Assembly: GCF_000499205.1 (NCBI RefSeq)
Contig: NZ_AWUK01000027.1
Location: 93,884 to 157,883 of the forward strand
Length of the DNA stretch: 64,000 nucleotides
Source of the DNA: Paenibacillus sp. MAEPY2
Lineage (GTDB): Bacteria; Bacillota; Bacilli; Paenibacillales; Paenibacillaceae
Direction: 5' to 3'
The translations under genes and the position numbers were made by a program. The notes under the pieces are model-generated. The model was not told the origin of the DNA and did no database searches. It worked only from the letters and a program-made list of their open reading frames with translations. This document shows, piece after piece, positions 1-9,000 of this stretch. Every line of letters starts with the position of its first letter. The first letter of the stretch is position 1.

Positions 1-2068
1 CCGTCTCTACAATCATCTGGGTCAATGCGAGATCCGGTGCTCGGAACAGCACGAACAGCAAAGTGACGAGGTAACCAACCGCGCCTGTCATAATGACTGC
101 GGATAGTCTGTTCTTGGCAAACGGGATTGAAACCGCAGCAGCAATTAATGCCAGCAGCAGTACTGCCTCATAGAAAGAGAAGGGGGCATTGCCCTTGAAG
201 TTCCAGCTGATATTTTCCCCTGAGCGGAAAAAGGCATAAACCAGCAATGCAACGGTGAACGAGAAAATGTATACCAAATAATTACGAACCGAGCCGTTCA
301 TATAGGCTTCCGTCCATTTGCGTGCATAATGCTGAAGATTATCGAGCACGACATGGTACATATTGTTTATCGTTAAGCCTTGCGGATAGTGCTCATAAAT
401 CGTTCTCCAGCGGGGCAGCAGTTTGTACATGGTTATGCCGAGGGCAATTACACCGATAGTCATAATCAATTCAGGAGTAATGCCATGCCATAGGGAGAAA
501 TGAACATCAAAGTGCTCTTTTCCGTTCAGCAGAGATGGAAGTACTGCGGCCATCGCCGGTTCAATCAATGATTCAGCCAGCAGATTCGGGAATAGACCAA
601 AGGTGATAACGAGTATTCCAAGAATAACTGGAGGAATCAGCATGCCGACAGGAGCTTCATGCTGCTTCTCAGCAGGAATCTCGCTGCGAGTTCGTCCAAG
701 GAACGTTTTGAATACAATAATAAGCGCATAGATCAAAGTGAACACACTTGCGAGCCAGGCGAACACAGGCAAGAGTACGCTCCATGAACCGAGTCCAAAG
801 ATGCGGAGGTGTGTCACTTCCACCATGGCCTGGAAGAACAGCTCCTTGCTCAGAAATCCGTTGAACGGCGGAATTCCGGCCATGGCGAGTGCTCCGACGA
901 GCGCTACCGTAAAGGTCACTGGCATAAACGAAGCAAGACCGCCGAGTTTCCTTATATCCCGGGTACCTGTTTCATGATCCACAATCCCAACGACCATGAA
1001 CAGTGCCGCCTTGAAGGTAGCGTGGTTGAACAGATGAAGCAAGGCTGCCGTAATGGCAACCGTGTACATCGCGGAGGATTCGCCATATCCGAAATAGATG
1101 GCCGCTGAGCCAACGCCGAGCAGGGACATGATCAGACCAAGCTGTGAAATTGTAGAATAGGCCAGAATCGCTTTGAGATCATTTTTTTTCACGGCGAGGA
1201 AAGATCCATAACACAGGGTGAGCAGTCCAACGCCGGTGACAAGCCAGAACCACAACCCCTGTCCACCGAAAATCGGTGTAAACCGGGCGACAACATACAG
1301 TCCCGCCTTAACCATCGTAGCCGAATGCAGATAGGCGCTGACGGGAGTTGGAGCTTCCATGGCGTCTGGCAGCCAGATGTGGAACGGGAATTGTGCGGAT
1401 TTCGTAAACGCCCCGACCAGAATCAGCACAAGAGCTGGCAAGAATAGTGAACTATCCTGTATCTGCCCCCACTCTGTAATGGTTGCCCGGATGCTGAACG
1501 TGCCAGTCATGAGATACATCAACATGAAACCGGCGAGCATGGCGAATCCGCCAAATACGGTAATAAGGAACGATTTTTGTGCACCTGAGGTGGATGCTTC
1601 GCGTTTGTAATGAAATGCGATCAGGAGAAAGGACGTAATACTGGTCAACTCCCAGAATCCGTACAACACAATCATATTATCTGACAGCACCACACCAAGC
1701 ATGGCTCCCATAAACATCAGCAGGTACAGATAGAAGCGGTTCAAGGCTTCTTTAGTGTCCATGTAGAAGATAGAATACAGGACCACCAGAGTTCCTATTC
1801 CGGTGATTAACAGTGTCAGCAGCAAACTTAGACCATCCAGATATAGATTGAATCCAATGTCCAGTGACGGAATCCAGGGTATATACCCGGATACCATATT
1901 TCGCTGGGACACGGCGGGTAAGAGACTCGCAAAATAAACAAATAATAGGGCCGGGACAAGTAAAACCAGCCATCCCATATGTATTTTACGGAAGAAACGA
2001 TGCAGCATGGCAAGTACAACACCAGCGGCAAAAGGCAGAATTACAGCAACATGAAGCAGGCTCAACAT
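1..2068 (-). CDS. mrpA: Mrp-type Na+/H+ antiporter subunit A, partial (3' end beyond left edge)
   Basis: Read on the minus strand from an ATG at 2068-2066, preceded by a GGGGGTG ribosome binding site, this frame stays open to the window edge (about 689 codons). It is a polytopic membrane protein. The central part carries the NuoL/MrpA proton-channel signature WLPDAMEAPTPVSAYLHSAT with the downstream MVKAGLY helix. The C-terminal part contains LSAVIMTGAVGYLVTLLF followed by RAPDLALTQ, which is the MbhD/MbhE-like extension typical of MrpA and absent from plain NuoL/MrpD proteins. Mrp complexes exchange cytoplasmic Na+ for external protons and support alkali and salt tolerance. In Bacillus mrpA is the first gene of a seven-gene operon, so the remaining mrp genes probably lie to the left. 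It is divergent from the diguanylate cyclase at 2369. Confidence 0.93.
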   Translation of the reverse strand, partial: MLSLLHVAVILPFAAGVVLAMLHRFFRKIHMGWLVLLVPALLFVYFASLLPAVSQRNMVSGYIPWIPSLDIGFNLYLDGLSLLLTLLITGIGTLVVLYSIFYMDTKEALNRFYLYLLMFMGAMLGVVLSDNMIVLYGFWELTSITSFLLIAFHYKREASTSGAQKSFLITVFGGFAMLAGFMLMYLMTGTFSIRATITEWGQIQDSSLFLPALVLILVGAFTKSAQFPFHIWLPDAMEAPTPVSAYLHSATMVKAGLYVVARFTPIFGGQGLWFWLVTGVGLLTLCYGSFLAVKKNDLKAILAYSTISQLGLIMSLLGVGSAAIYFGYGESSAMYTVAITAALLHLFNHATFKAALFMVVGIVDHETGTRDIRKLGGLASFMPVTFTVALVGALAMAGIPPFNGFLSKELFFQAMVEVTHLRIFGLGSWSVLLPVFAWLASVFTLIYALIIVFKTFLGRTRSEIPAEKQHEAPVGMLIPPVILGILVITFGLFPNLLAESLIEPAMAAVLPSLLNGKEHFDVHFSLWHGITPELIMTIGVIALGITMYKLLPRWRTIYEHYPQGLTINNMYHVVLDNLQHYARKWTEAYMNGSVRNYLVYIFSFTVALLVYAFFRSGENISWNFKGNAPFSFYEAVLLLALIAAAVSIPFAKNRLSAVIMTGAVGYLVTLLFVLFRAPDLALTQMIVET

Positions 2069-2368
2069 TACACCCCCAATGACTGAATTTCGAATGCTCT
2101 TCGTTGTGACAAACAGTGCTCGCTTGGCTCATACGAGCATGCTTGCTCTCTATATTCATAACCCAAGTATGTATATACAGAATCGTGACTATTCTTTGAA
2201 TGGAAGAATCACGGTGCGAATATCCATCCAACATTGTATGGACATGTATAATAAAAAAAGACGTGATTTCCGATAAAGATGAAAACGTATAGGTGACATC
2301 CGGTTGTTCTTTACAGCATGGCTAATGTTGAAAAAGCAAGATGTATTCACCGTTTATTGGAGGAAGTT
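2069..2368. other. Divergent intergenic region between mrpA and a diguanylate cyclase
   Basis: About 300 bases with no convincing gene. A perfect TATAAT lies at 2247-2252 on the plus strand, without a good -35 box, and could drive the diguanylate cyclase. A short inverted repeat, TGCTCG at 2117-2122 and CGAGCA at 2134-2139, lies about 50 bases upstream of the mrpA start and could be a leader hairpin or an operator. Short ORFs here overlap each other on both strands and have no good ribosome binding sites. Confidence 0.4.
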
Positions 2369-4015
2369 ATGTCATTCAAGCTTAAAACGGTTCTCACGAT
2401 GACCTTCGCTGTGTTATCCTTGCTGGTTACACTCACGATCGGTTATATTCTCAGTCAAAAATCATCCATTGCTATTGAGACGGAAATTGGTCATTCCCTA
2501 ACCAGCACGGCTTCTCAGACTTCAGACAAGCTGGATCGCTTCATGTGGTCGCGTTCAGGCGAGCTGGATCTTCTGGGCCGAATGATTGCCCTCGAAGACC
2601 GTTTCCAGCCTGCCGAAGTGCAGCTGCTGCTCAATCAGCTTCAAGATAGCTTTCCCACATTCTCATGGGTTGGATTCATGAATCCGAAAGGAAATGTGCT
2701 GGCATCCACAGACGGCATATTGCGCGGGGACAATTTATCGGAACGGCCCGTGTATCAGGAGGGAATCAAGGGTAAGTTTATTGGAGATGTCCATGATGCC
2801 GTCCTTCTGGCGAAGCTGCTTCCCAACCCAACCGGTGAACCGTTGCAATTTGTCGATATCAGCTTTCCGGTGAAATATAAGAACGGAGAGATTGCTGGCG
2901 TACTTGCCGCACATTTGAGCTGGGCCTGGGCGAAGGAGATGGAGGTTAGTGTCCTGGAACCGCTGAAACATGAGGAAAAGGACATCGAGATGTTTATCGT
3001 GAGTCAAAAGGAAAATACGGTGCTGCTGGGTCCAAAAGAATGGATTGGTCGTCCTTTGAAGCTATCGGGTATTGAAGGGGCGAGACTGAATAAAAGCATC
3101 TGGTCCATAGAACAGTGGCCGGATGGGAAAGAATATGTTACAGGGTTTGCGACCAGTCAGGGGCATCTGGACTATCCCGGCCTTGGATGGACGGTGGTTA
3201 TTCGTCAGCTCAAGTCAACGGCGTTTTCTTCCGTGACCGACATGCTCTGGTTTAATGTGTGGGCAGGACTCTTGGTTACGGTGCTGTTTGCACTGATTGG
3301 CTGGCTGATCTCCCGCCAGATCTCGGCTCCCATTGCACGGCTGACTCAAGTAGCGAATCGACTGGGTGCTGGAGAGCAAGTACAGATTCCGGAAAATCGA
3401 GGCTTTAGGGAGATCGAAGTGTTGACGCGTTCGTTGGGAGATATGCTGACTTCGCTAACGAATAAAGATTCGGAACTGGTTATCATGCAGAATCTGGCGC
3501 ATTATGACCAATTGACCGGACTGCCGAACCGGACAGCACTCGAACTCTATTTGGAAAAATCATTGGAGATGGAAAGTGAACATCACACGTTAACGTTCCT
3601 TTATCTGGATCTGGATGGATTCAAGAGCGTGAATGATACCCTTGGACATCAGACCGGGGACATTCTGCTGCAAAAAGTGGCTCAGCGTTTAGCCAGTCTT
3701 AGCCAGGACAAGGGGATCACGGTAAGGCTCGGCGGAGATGAGTTCCTTATTGTTCTCCGCACTGTGGGAGTTAATCCAAGAGAAGAAGCACGCATCTATG
3801 CTGAAGATATCATACAGAACCTGAATAAGCCTTTTATTATCGAATATGAGCGGATTCATATTGGATGCAGCATTGGAGGCGCCGAATATCCTGCAAACAG
3901 TGGCAATCCGAGTGAAATTATTCGCATGGCAGATGAGGCGCTGTATGAATCCAAGCGTGCGGGCAAAAATAGAATGACATTCTATCCTGAATTGAAGAAC
4001 ACACCTAACGGATAA
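2369..4015 (+). CDS. Membrane diguanylate cyclase with extracellular sensor, HAMP and GGDEF domains
   Basis: This is a 548-residue protein when started at the ATG at 2369, which has GGAGG at 2359-2363. The frame is open to 2318, but the upstream ATG lacks a ribosome binding site. Order: transmembrane helix 1 (about residues 7-29); an extracellular Cache-like sensor (about 35-280); transmembrane helix 2 (LWFNVWAGLLVTVLFALIGWLI, about 290-315); a HAMP linker with SRQISAPIARLTQVANRLGAG; and a C-terminal GGDEF domain with DQLTGLPNR, LDLDGFKSVNDTLGHQTGD and an intact GGDEF active site. It should make cyclic di-GMP from two GTP in response to an external signal. The RxxD inhibitory site usually found five residues before GGDEF is absent (QDKG there), so product inhibition at that site is unlikely. 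No EAL domain is fused. Confidence 0.92.
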   Translation: MSFKLKTVLTMTFAVLSLLVTLTIGYILSQKSSIAIETEIGHSLTSTASQTSDKLDRFMWSRSGELDLLGRMIALEDRFQPAEVQLLLNQLQDSFPTFSWVGFMNPKGNVLASTDGILRGDNLSERPVYQEGIKGKFIGDVHDAVLLAKLLPNPTGEPLQFVDISFPVKYKNGEIAGVLAAHLSWAWAKEMEVSVLEPLKHEEKDIEMFIVSQKENTVLLGPKEWIGRPLKLSGIEGARLNKSIWSIEQWPDGKEYVTGFATSQGHLDYPGLGWTVVIRQLKSTAFSSVTDMLWFNVWAGLLVTVLFALIGWLISRQISAPIARLTQVANRLGAGEQVQIPENRGFREIEVLTRSLGDMLTSLTNKDSELVIMQNLAHYDQLTGLPNRTALELYLEKSLEMESEHHTLTFLYLDLDGFKSVNDTLGHQTGDILLQKVAQRLASLSQDKGITVRLGGDEFLIVLRTVGVNPREEARIYAEDIIQNLNKPFIIEYERIHIGCSIGGAEYPANSGNPSEIIRMADEALYESKRAGKNRMTFYPELKNTPNG

Positions 4016-4067
4016 TATACTATAGAGTATAAGGTAACTGATCAGTAGACAGGCAAGGAGCGATGAG

Positions 4068-4589
4068 ATGTCCGGAAAATATACCAATGTACCCTATGGC
4101 TATGAACCGCCCCCAGCTGCCCGGAAAGGCACCCTGATTTTTTATGATTCATTTGAGCACGTAACGGATGAACAGCTTGAACGGGCCGCTGCTATTGCGG
4201 ACACACGTGCTTTTGTGCAACTTGTGCTTTATCCCCTGCATGAGAATACGATGAAGCGAATGAGCAAGGAGGGAGTGCAGCCCTTTTACAAAAGGGAAGA
4301 CCGCCTTCATGACTGGAGAAGGGAGCATGCATCCTCCCGCGTACGGGTCGAGGGCTGGGAAGGCAAGCGTAAGAAGTATACGCCGATCGAAGCAGCTCTG
4401 CGCCATATGGCAGAAGAATACCCCGCTCCTCATTTCCTGTATCTCACGGTGGAGATGGCAAATCAGTTCGCATCCTTTGACTCGTTCAAAGATTGGATTA
4501 AGGAAGTACGTCTGATTATTGATGGAGAGCCCGCTAAGCTCCACCCGAAGCTGGAGCAAAATACACATCGCTGGGAATGGGTAGAGTAA
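4068..4589 (+). CDS. Conserved hypothetical protein, 173 aa
   Basis: Start is an ATG with AAGGAG about eight bases upstream. I do not recognise the family with confidence. The protein is soluble, with no signal peptide or membrane helix. It is rich in charged and aromatic residues (LIFYDSFEHVTDEQL, FVQLVLYPLHENTMKRM, HRWEWVE at the C terminus). It begins about 50 bases after the diguanylate cyclase and is followed by a strong terminator, so the two are probably co-transcribed, and a second diguanylate cyclase lies convergent just beyond. The position suggests, but does not show, a link to cyclic di-GMP signalling. Confidence 0.75.
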   Translation: MSGKYTNVPYGYEPPPAARKGTLIFYDSFEHVTDEQLERAAAIADTRAFVQLVLYPLHENTMKRMSKEGVQPFYKREDRLHDWRREHASSRVRVEGWEGKRKKYTPIEAALRHMAEEYPAPHFLYLTVEMANQFASFDSFKDWIKEVRLIIDGEPAKLHPKLEQNTHRWEWVE

Positions 4590-4620
4590 ACCTAAAGGCT
4601 TTATAAAGACTAATAAAGAA

Positions 4621-4666
4621 AAGTTGTGCTGTTACACCGGCGTTCGGTGAGCAGCACAACTTTTTT
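4621..4666. terminator. Rho-independent terminator between convergent genes
   Basis: An 11-bp perfect stem, AAGTTGTGCTG at 4621-4631 and CAGCACAACTT at 4652-4662, is followed by a T run on the plus strand. On the minus strand the stem is followed by a weaker T-rich tract (TTTTC), so it may also end the convergent gene at 4677. Confidence 0.9.
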
Positions 4667-4676
4667 AATTTTTTTC

Positions 4677-5804
4677 TTAAACGATTATAGACGATTCGAG
4701 GGATGTTATCGTTTTATTTTTCCCTGTCCGTTTGGCGGTGTACAGGCACGCGTCCACTTCTTCAAACAATTTGTCCTTGGACAGATTAGGGCTATAGCTT
4801 TGGAGTCCGACACTTACCGTAATATAAGCTCCTTCCAGCTCCGGATGAACAAGACGGGCGATTTTCTTACGGATCTGCTCCACCAATGCATATGCCTGCT
4901 CAAAAGACTGTTCGAACATCAGCAGTGCGAATTCCTCGCCGCCATAACGCGCAGCAATATCGCTTGATGTGACGTTCTCCTGAATGACCAGAGATACTCT
5001 CTCCAGAATGACGTCTCCAACCCGATGACCATATGTATCATTAATGGACTTGAAATTGTCAATATCAATCAATGCCAAATGAAGACTCATGCCATTCTTG
5101 GCATACTCAAACGCTTTTTCATAGTAGTCCTTAAAGGAGCTTTGATTATACAGATTGGTTAACCCGTCTGTCTTGGACTGCTTGCTCATAATTGCGTTTC
5201 GTACAATCAGATCCTGCTTGGCAAGCATACTGGCCTGAAGATCATCCAGTACCTCGACCCCGCTAATAACAATGAGTTGCGCAACATATGTACCTACAAT
5301 GAGGAAAGCCGGAATGGAAACCATATCAAACGAAGACAAGTACAGCCGATAGGCCGGGTCGAAGAGTACGATGACATAGCCAATCATCTGCATGAGGCAT
5401 ACCGCCCATACCCTTTTTTTGTTGAAGAACAGAACCGAAGCAAAGATTGGCAAAAGACATATGGCCAGTATAATGCGAATATCGTAATTGACATGAATGG
5501 TGGTCCAGGCAATCACTGTGCTCGCCATGGACATGGAGTAGAAGGAAAACGAACTGAACCGGCGTTCCACCCAACTGGCGACCAGAATGGCTAAAGCGCT
5601 GGCTGATGTAGGCCAAACTAAAACATGGATTATGAAATCTTCCGGAGTTCGATCATAATCCAGAAACAGAAAGCAGCCGATTTGAATGACAACATGCGTT
5701 AGAACGACGATCCAGTAAGCACGAAGCATTTTTTTAATCCATTTGGAATGCTTGAATTCGTACTCTGTTGGGATATGGCTGTTATGCGTATGGAAACTCT
5801 TCAA
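4677..5804 (-). CDS. Membrane diguanylate cyclase with multi-helix N-terminal domain and GGEEF motif
   Basis: A 375-residue protein. The N-terminal half (about residues 25-200) is a bundle of about six hydrophobic helices, resembling MASE-type integral membrane sensor domains. The C-terminal half is a GGDEF domain with SKTDGLTNLYNQSSF, IDIDNFKSINDTYGHRVGD and the active site RYGGEEF. It should synthesise cyclic di-GMP. The inhibitory RxxD site is replaced by TSSD. The start used is TTG at 5804 with a modest GGTGAT upstream; no better in-frame start lies before the first helix, so the N-terminal few residues are uncertain. It is convergent with the 4068 gene and divergent from the DUF11 gene. 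Confidence 0.9.
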   Translation of the reverse strand: MKSFHTHNSHIPTEYEFKHSKWIKKMLRAYWIVVLTHVVIQIGCFLFLDYDRTPEDFIIHVLVWPTSASALAILVASWVERRFSSFSFYSMSMASTVIAWTTIHVNYDIRIILAICLLPIFASVLFFNKKRVWAVCLMQMIGYVIVLFDPAYRLYLSSFDMVSIPAFLIVGTYVAQLIVISGVEVLDDLQASMLAKQDLIVRNAIMSKQSKTDGLTNLYNQSSFKDYYEKAFEYAKNGMSLHLALIDIDNFKSINDTYGHRVGDVILERVSLVIQENVTSSDIAARYGGEEFALLMFEQSFEQAYALVEQIRKKIARLVHPELEGAYITVSVGLQSYSPNLSKDKLFEEVDACLYTAKRTGKNKTITSLESSIIV

Positions 5805-6028
5805 TATATCACCGCTGACTGCATCATAATGATACGACAGACGCTGCTCTCGTATTTTTTAATTATAAAACACATTGCACGAAACGCAAATTATTTAATT
5901 TGTTATATGAAAACAAAGCTTACATAAGTGCAAAGTACATAAAGTTCTTTTATGGGACAAACAAAAGTCCACATTAGGCTCATAGACTGTGTATGAAAGC
6001 TCCAATTTATGATTGCAATTTTGATGAA

Positions 6029-6046
6029 GGGGAGGTGAGATTCATT
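6029..6046 (+). promoter_or_regulatory. Near-perfect ribosome binding site placed to use an ATT start
   Basis: GGGGAGGTGA at 6029-6038 matches the anti-Shine-Dalgarno almost perfectly. The only in-frame codon at proper spacing (5 bases) is ATT at 6044. The GTG at 6035 lies inside the Shine-Dalgarno itself, and the ATG at 5993 has no ribosome binding site. Confidence 0.55.
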
Positions 6047-9000
6047 CCTCTTGTCGTTCGTTCAACCGTTAATGCTACGGGAGCAATTACATTTACAGGC
6101 AATACGCTTGGACTAAGTCGATCGGAAGTAGCGGGGGCTCCTGGAACACAGGACAGTATAGGAGCTTTTACGACAACCAACGCCACCGTCCAGTACGGTA
6201 CCTATCCTCTGGGAACCACGAGCCTTTATCAGAGCAACAGTTCAGCGGCTATACTCGTTCTTCCTGTTGGCAGCACCGTCTTGTATGCAGAGTTGATCTG
6301 GGGTGGAAGTTACATCAATGGAACAGTCAATTTAAGTACTGCAATCAACAATCCGGTTACGTTCATTACACCCGCAGGAACTTTCAGTGTTACCCCTGAT
6401 CCACTTACCTCCAATCAATTCGATCTGGGGAATAATGCAGCTGGATATGTTCGTTCGGCCAATGTAACGACATTGGTTCAGAATGGTGGGGCAGGTTCGT
6501 ACATAACCGGAGCAGTGGTAGGGACTATTGTCATTACTAATGATTCCACTGCCAATCATGCGGGCTGGACGCTCGGCGTCATTTACCAGAACCCCAGCCT
6601 GCCTTTTCGCAATATGTCCTTGCGTGCAGGCGGTGTACTCGTCCAATCCACCTCGGCGCCAGTTGTTACCACACTCACTGGATTTGCCACTCCGCTTTCG
6701 GGTGCATTAGGTGGGAGGGCATTGTTCAGTGCGCAGGAGGGGGACGCAAACCGGACCGGTGATCAGGCGCTATTCGGGCCGACCTCGGCAGCTTCAGTTG
6801 CCTTGTCCGGACCAAACAATCTGGCTGCGAACTTTTTTGCTTCTCAAATCAACGGAGATACCGGAGCACTTAATACAACAGGGACTTTTGGTACACGAAA
6901 CCAGACGAATGGCGCCCCAGGCACCAATATTATCGGTGGACGTCAAGGCTGGGATATTACCAACGTTGATGTGTCAGCCAGACTGATCAACAATCAGTCT
7001 TCTGCTGTATTAACGTTAACGACTTCCGGGGACGCCTATATTGTCAACGCCAATGCGATTCAGGTTGATATCAATGCCCCCAAAATTACAGTGGCGAAGG
7101 CATCCGTTGCCTCAGGTGCGGTAGCGGGAGATAGCATTCTCTATACCGTTACCGTCAGCAATGCAGGTACAGCCAGTGCGGCGAGCGTTGTGTTATCCGA
7201 TTCGATGCCTGCAGGGCTTACCTTTATTCCCGGGAGTGTAACGGTCGCTGGTGTATCTCGGCCAACACTCGATGTGACCACCGGCGTTCCGCTTGGTTCA
7301 TTAAACCTATCCAACAGTATTGTTGTAACCTATCGTGGGCTCATTGGCCAGGATGCAAACATATTGCAGCTGGTGAATTCAGCGAATGCCGCGTTTACCT
7401 TTCAAAGTGTGGCAGGAGGGGCAGTGATTACGGGAGTTATTCCATCCAATAACTCTACACTTACTGTTTATTCACCCAATCTGTCCATTTTGAAGTCGGC
7501 GAGTACAACCAACGCCACAGTAGGTGACCAGGTTACGTATACGCTTCAGGTGAACAACGGGGGAAATGTTGCTGCCAACGTTACATTTACGGATAACATC
7601 CCTAATGGAAGCTCGTATGTGGCAGGCAGCTTCCGACTGAATGGGAATGTGGCTGCAGGCGCCAACCCTGCAACTGGTGTCAATTTGGGCAGCCTCGCGG
7701 CAGGAAGTACCAATACCGTAACCTTCCAGGTACTTGTAACAAGTCTGCCCACGCCTCCGACCCTAGTGGATCAGGCCATGGCCTCCTATTCCTTCAGCTC
7801 GCCTGACGGTCGGACTATTAATGGCACAGTAGCCTCGAACAGTCTGACGATTCCCGTTACCTTGCCTAATGTAACAACCGTAAAATCGGCATCAGTCACT
7901 GATGTGGCAGTTGGGGAGACATTTACGTATACCATCGATACGACCAACAGCGGCATCCAGGTGATTAACAATGTGATACTCACGGATTCTCTCCCAGTTG
8001 GTACTACATTCGTACCCGGCAGTGTGACCGTCAGAGGAACTGTGGTACCATCGGCCAATCCGAACAGTGGAGTTTCACTGGGAACGCTGGCAGCCGGGAG
8101 TTCTGCGTCGGTGACATTTCAGGTTAATGTGCAGTCCATGCCTGCTTCAGGTTCGTTAGTCAACCGAGCCGCAGTGTCGTATAGCTCTGGTTCGTTCACG
8201 GGGATATCGAGCTCCAATACCCTCACAACCCCTGTATATCAGGCGATTATAGGCATCATCAAGTCGGCGAGTGAGACGAATGCGACACTGGGAGATCAAC
8301 TGGCATACACACTTGTGGTAACGAACAGCGGGAACATAGCAACTCAAGTGAATGTAACCGATACGATTCCGGCAGGTCTGACGTTTGTCCCGGATTCAGT
8401 ATCAGTGAATGGTACTGCGCGTCCTGGGAGCAGCCCATTAACCGGAATTACGCTGGGCAGTCTCCAGTCAGGAGGAACAGCAACGGTTGTGTTCCGAACT
8501 ACACTCACTACACTCCCTTCTCCGCCAGCGTTGGAGAATCAGGGGACTGCTAATTATACGTACCAGCTTCCGAGTGGACGTAATCTCTCGGGAAGCAGTG
8601 TATCCAATGTTGTTCGCATACCTGCATCAAGCCCCAATCTATCCATTAGCAAAACAGTAAATACGCCAGACGCCACTGTAGGAGATGTACTTACCTACAC
8701 GGTCATTGCAACAAATGCAGGGAGCAGTGCGGTACAGAATCTGGTGATCTCGGATATACCAACCGGTTCGGAATTTGTGTCAGGCAGTGTCACGATTAAT
8801 GGAACTGCTGCAAGAAACGCAAGTCCAATTTCGGGCATTGCTGTCGGTACATTGAATAGCTCGAGCAGCGTAACAGTGACCTATCAAACAAGAGTAACAT
8901 CCGTCCCGTCCACAGGTTCAGTCAGCAACCGGGCAAGTGCAGCATTTACGTCAGGCAGTTTTAATGGCGTTTCTTCGTCCGTCACGGTGAATACACCCAT

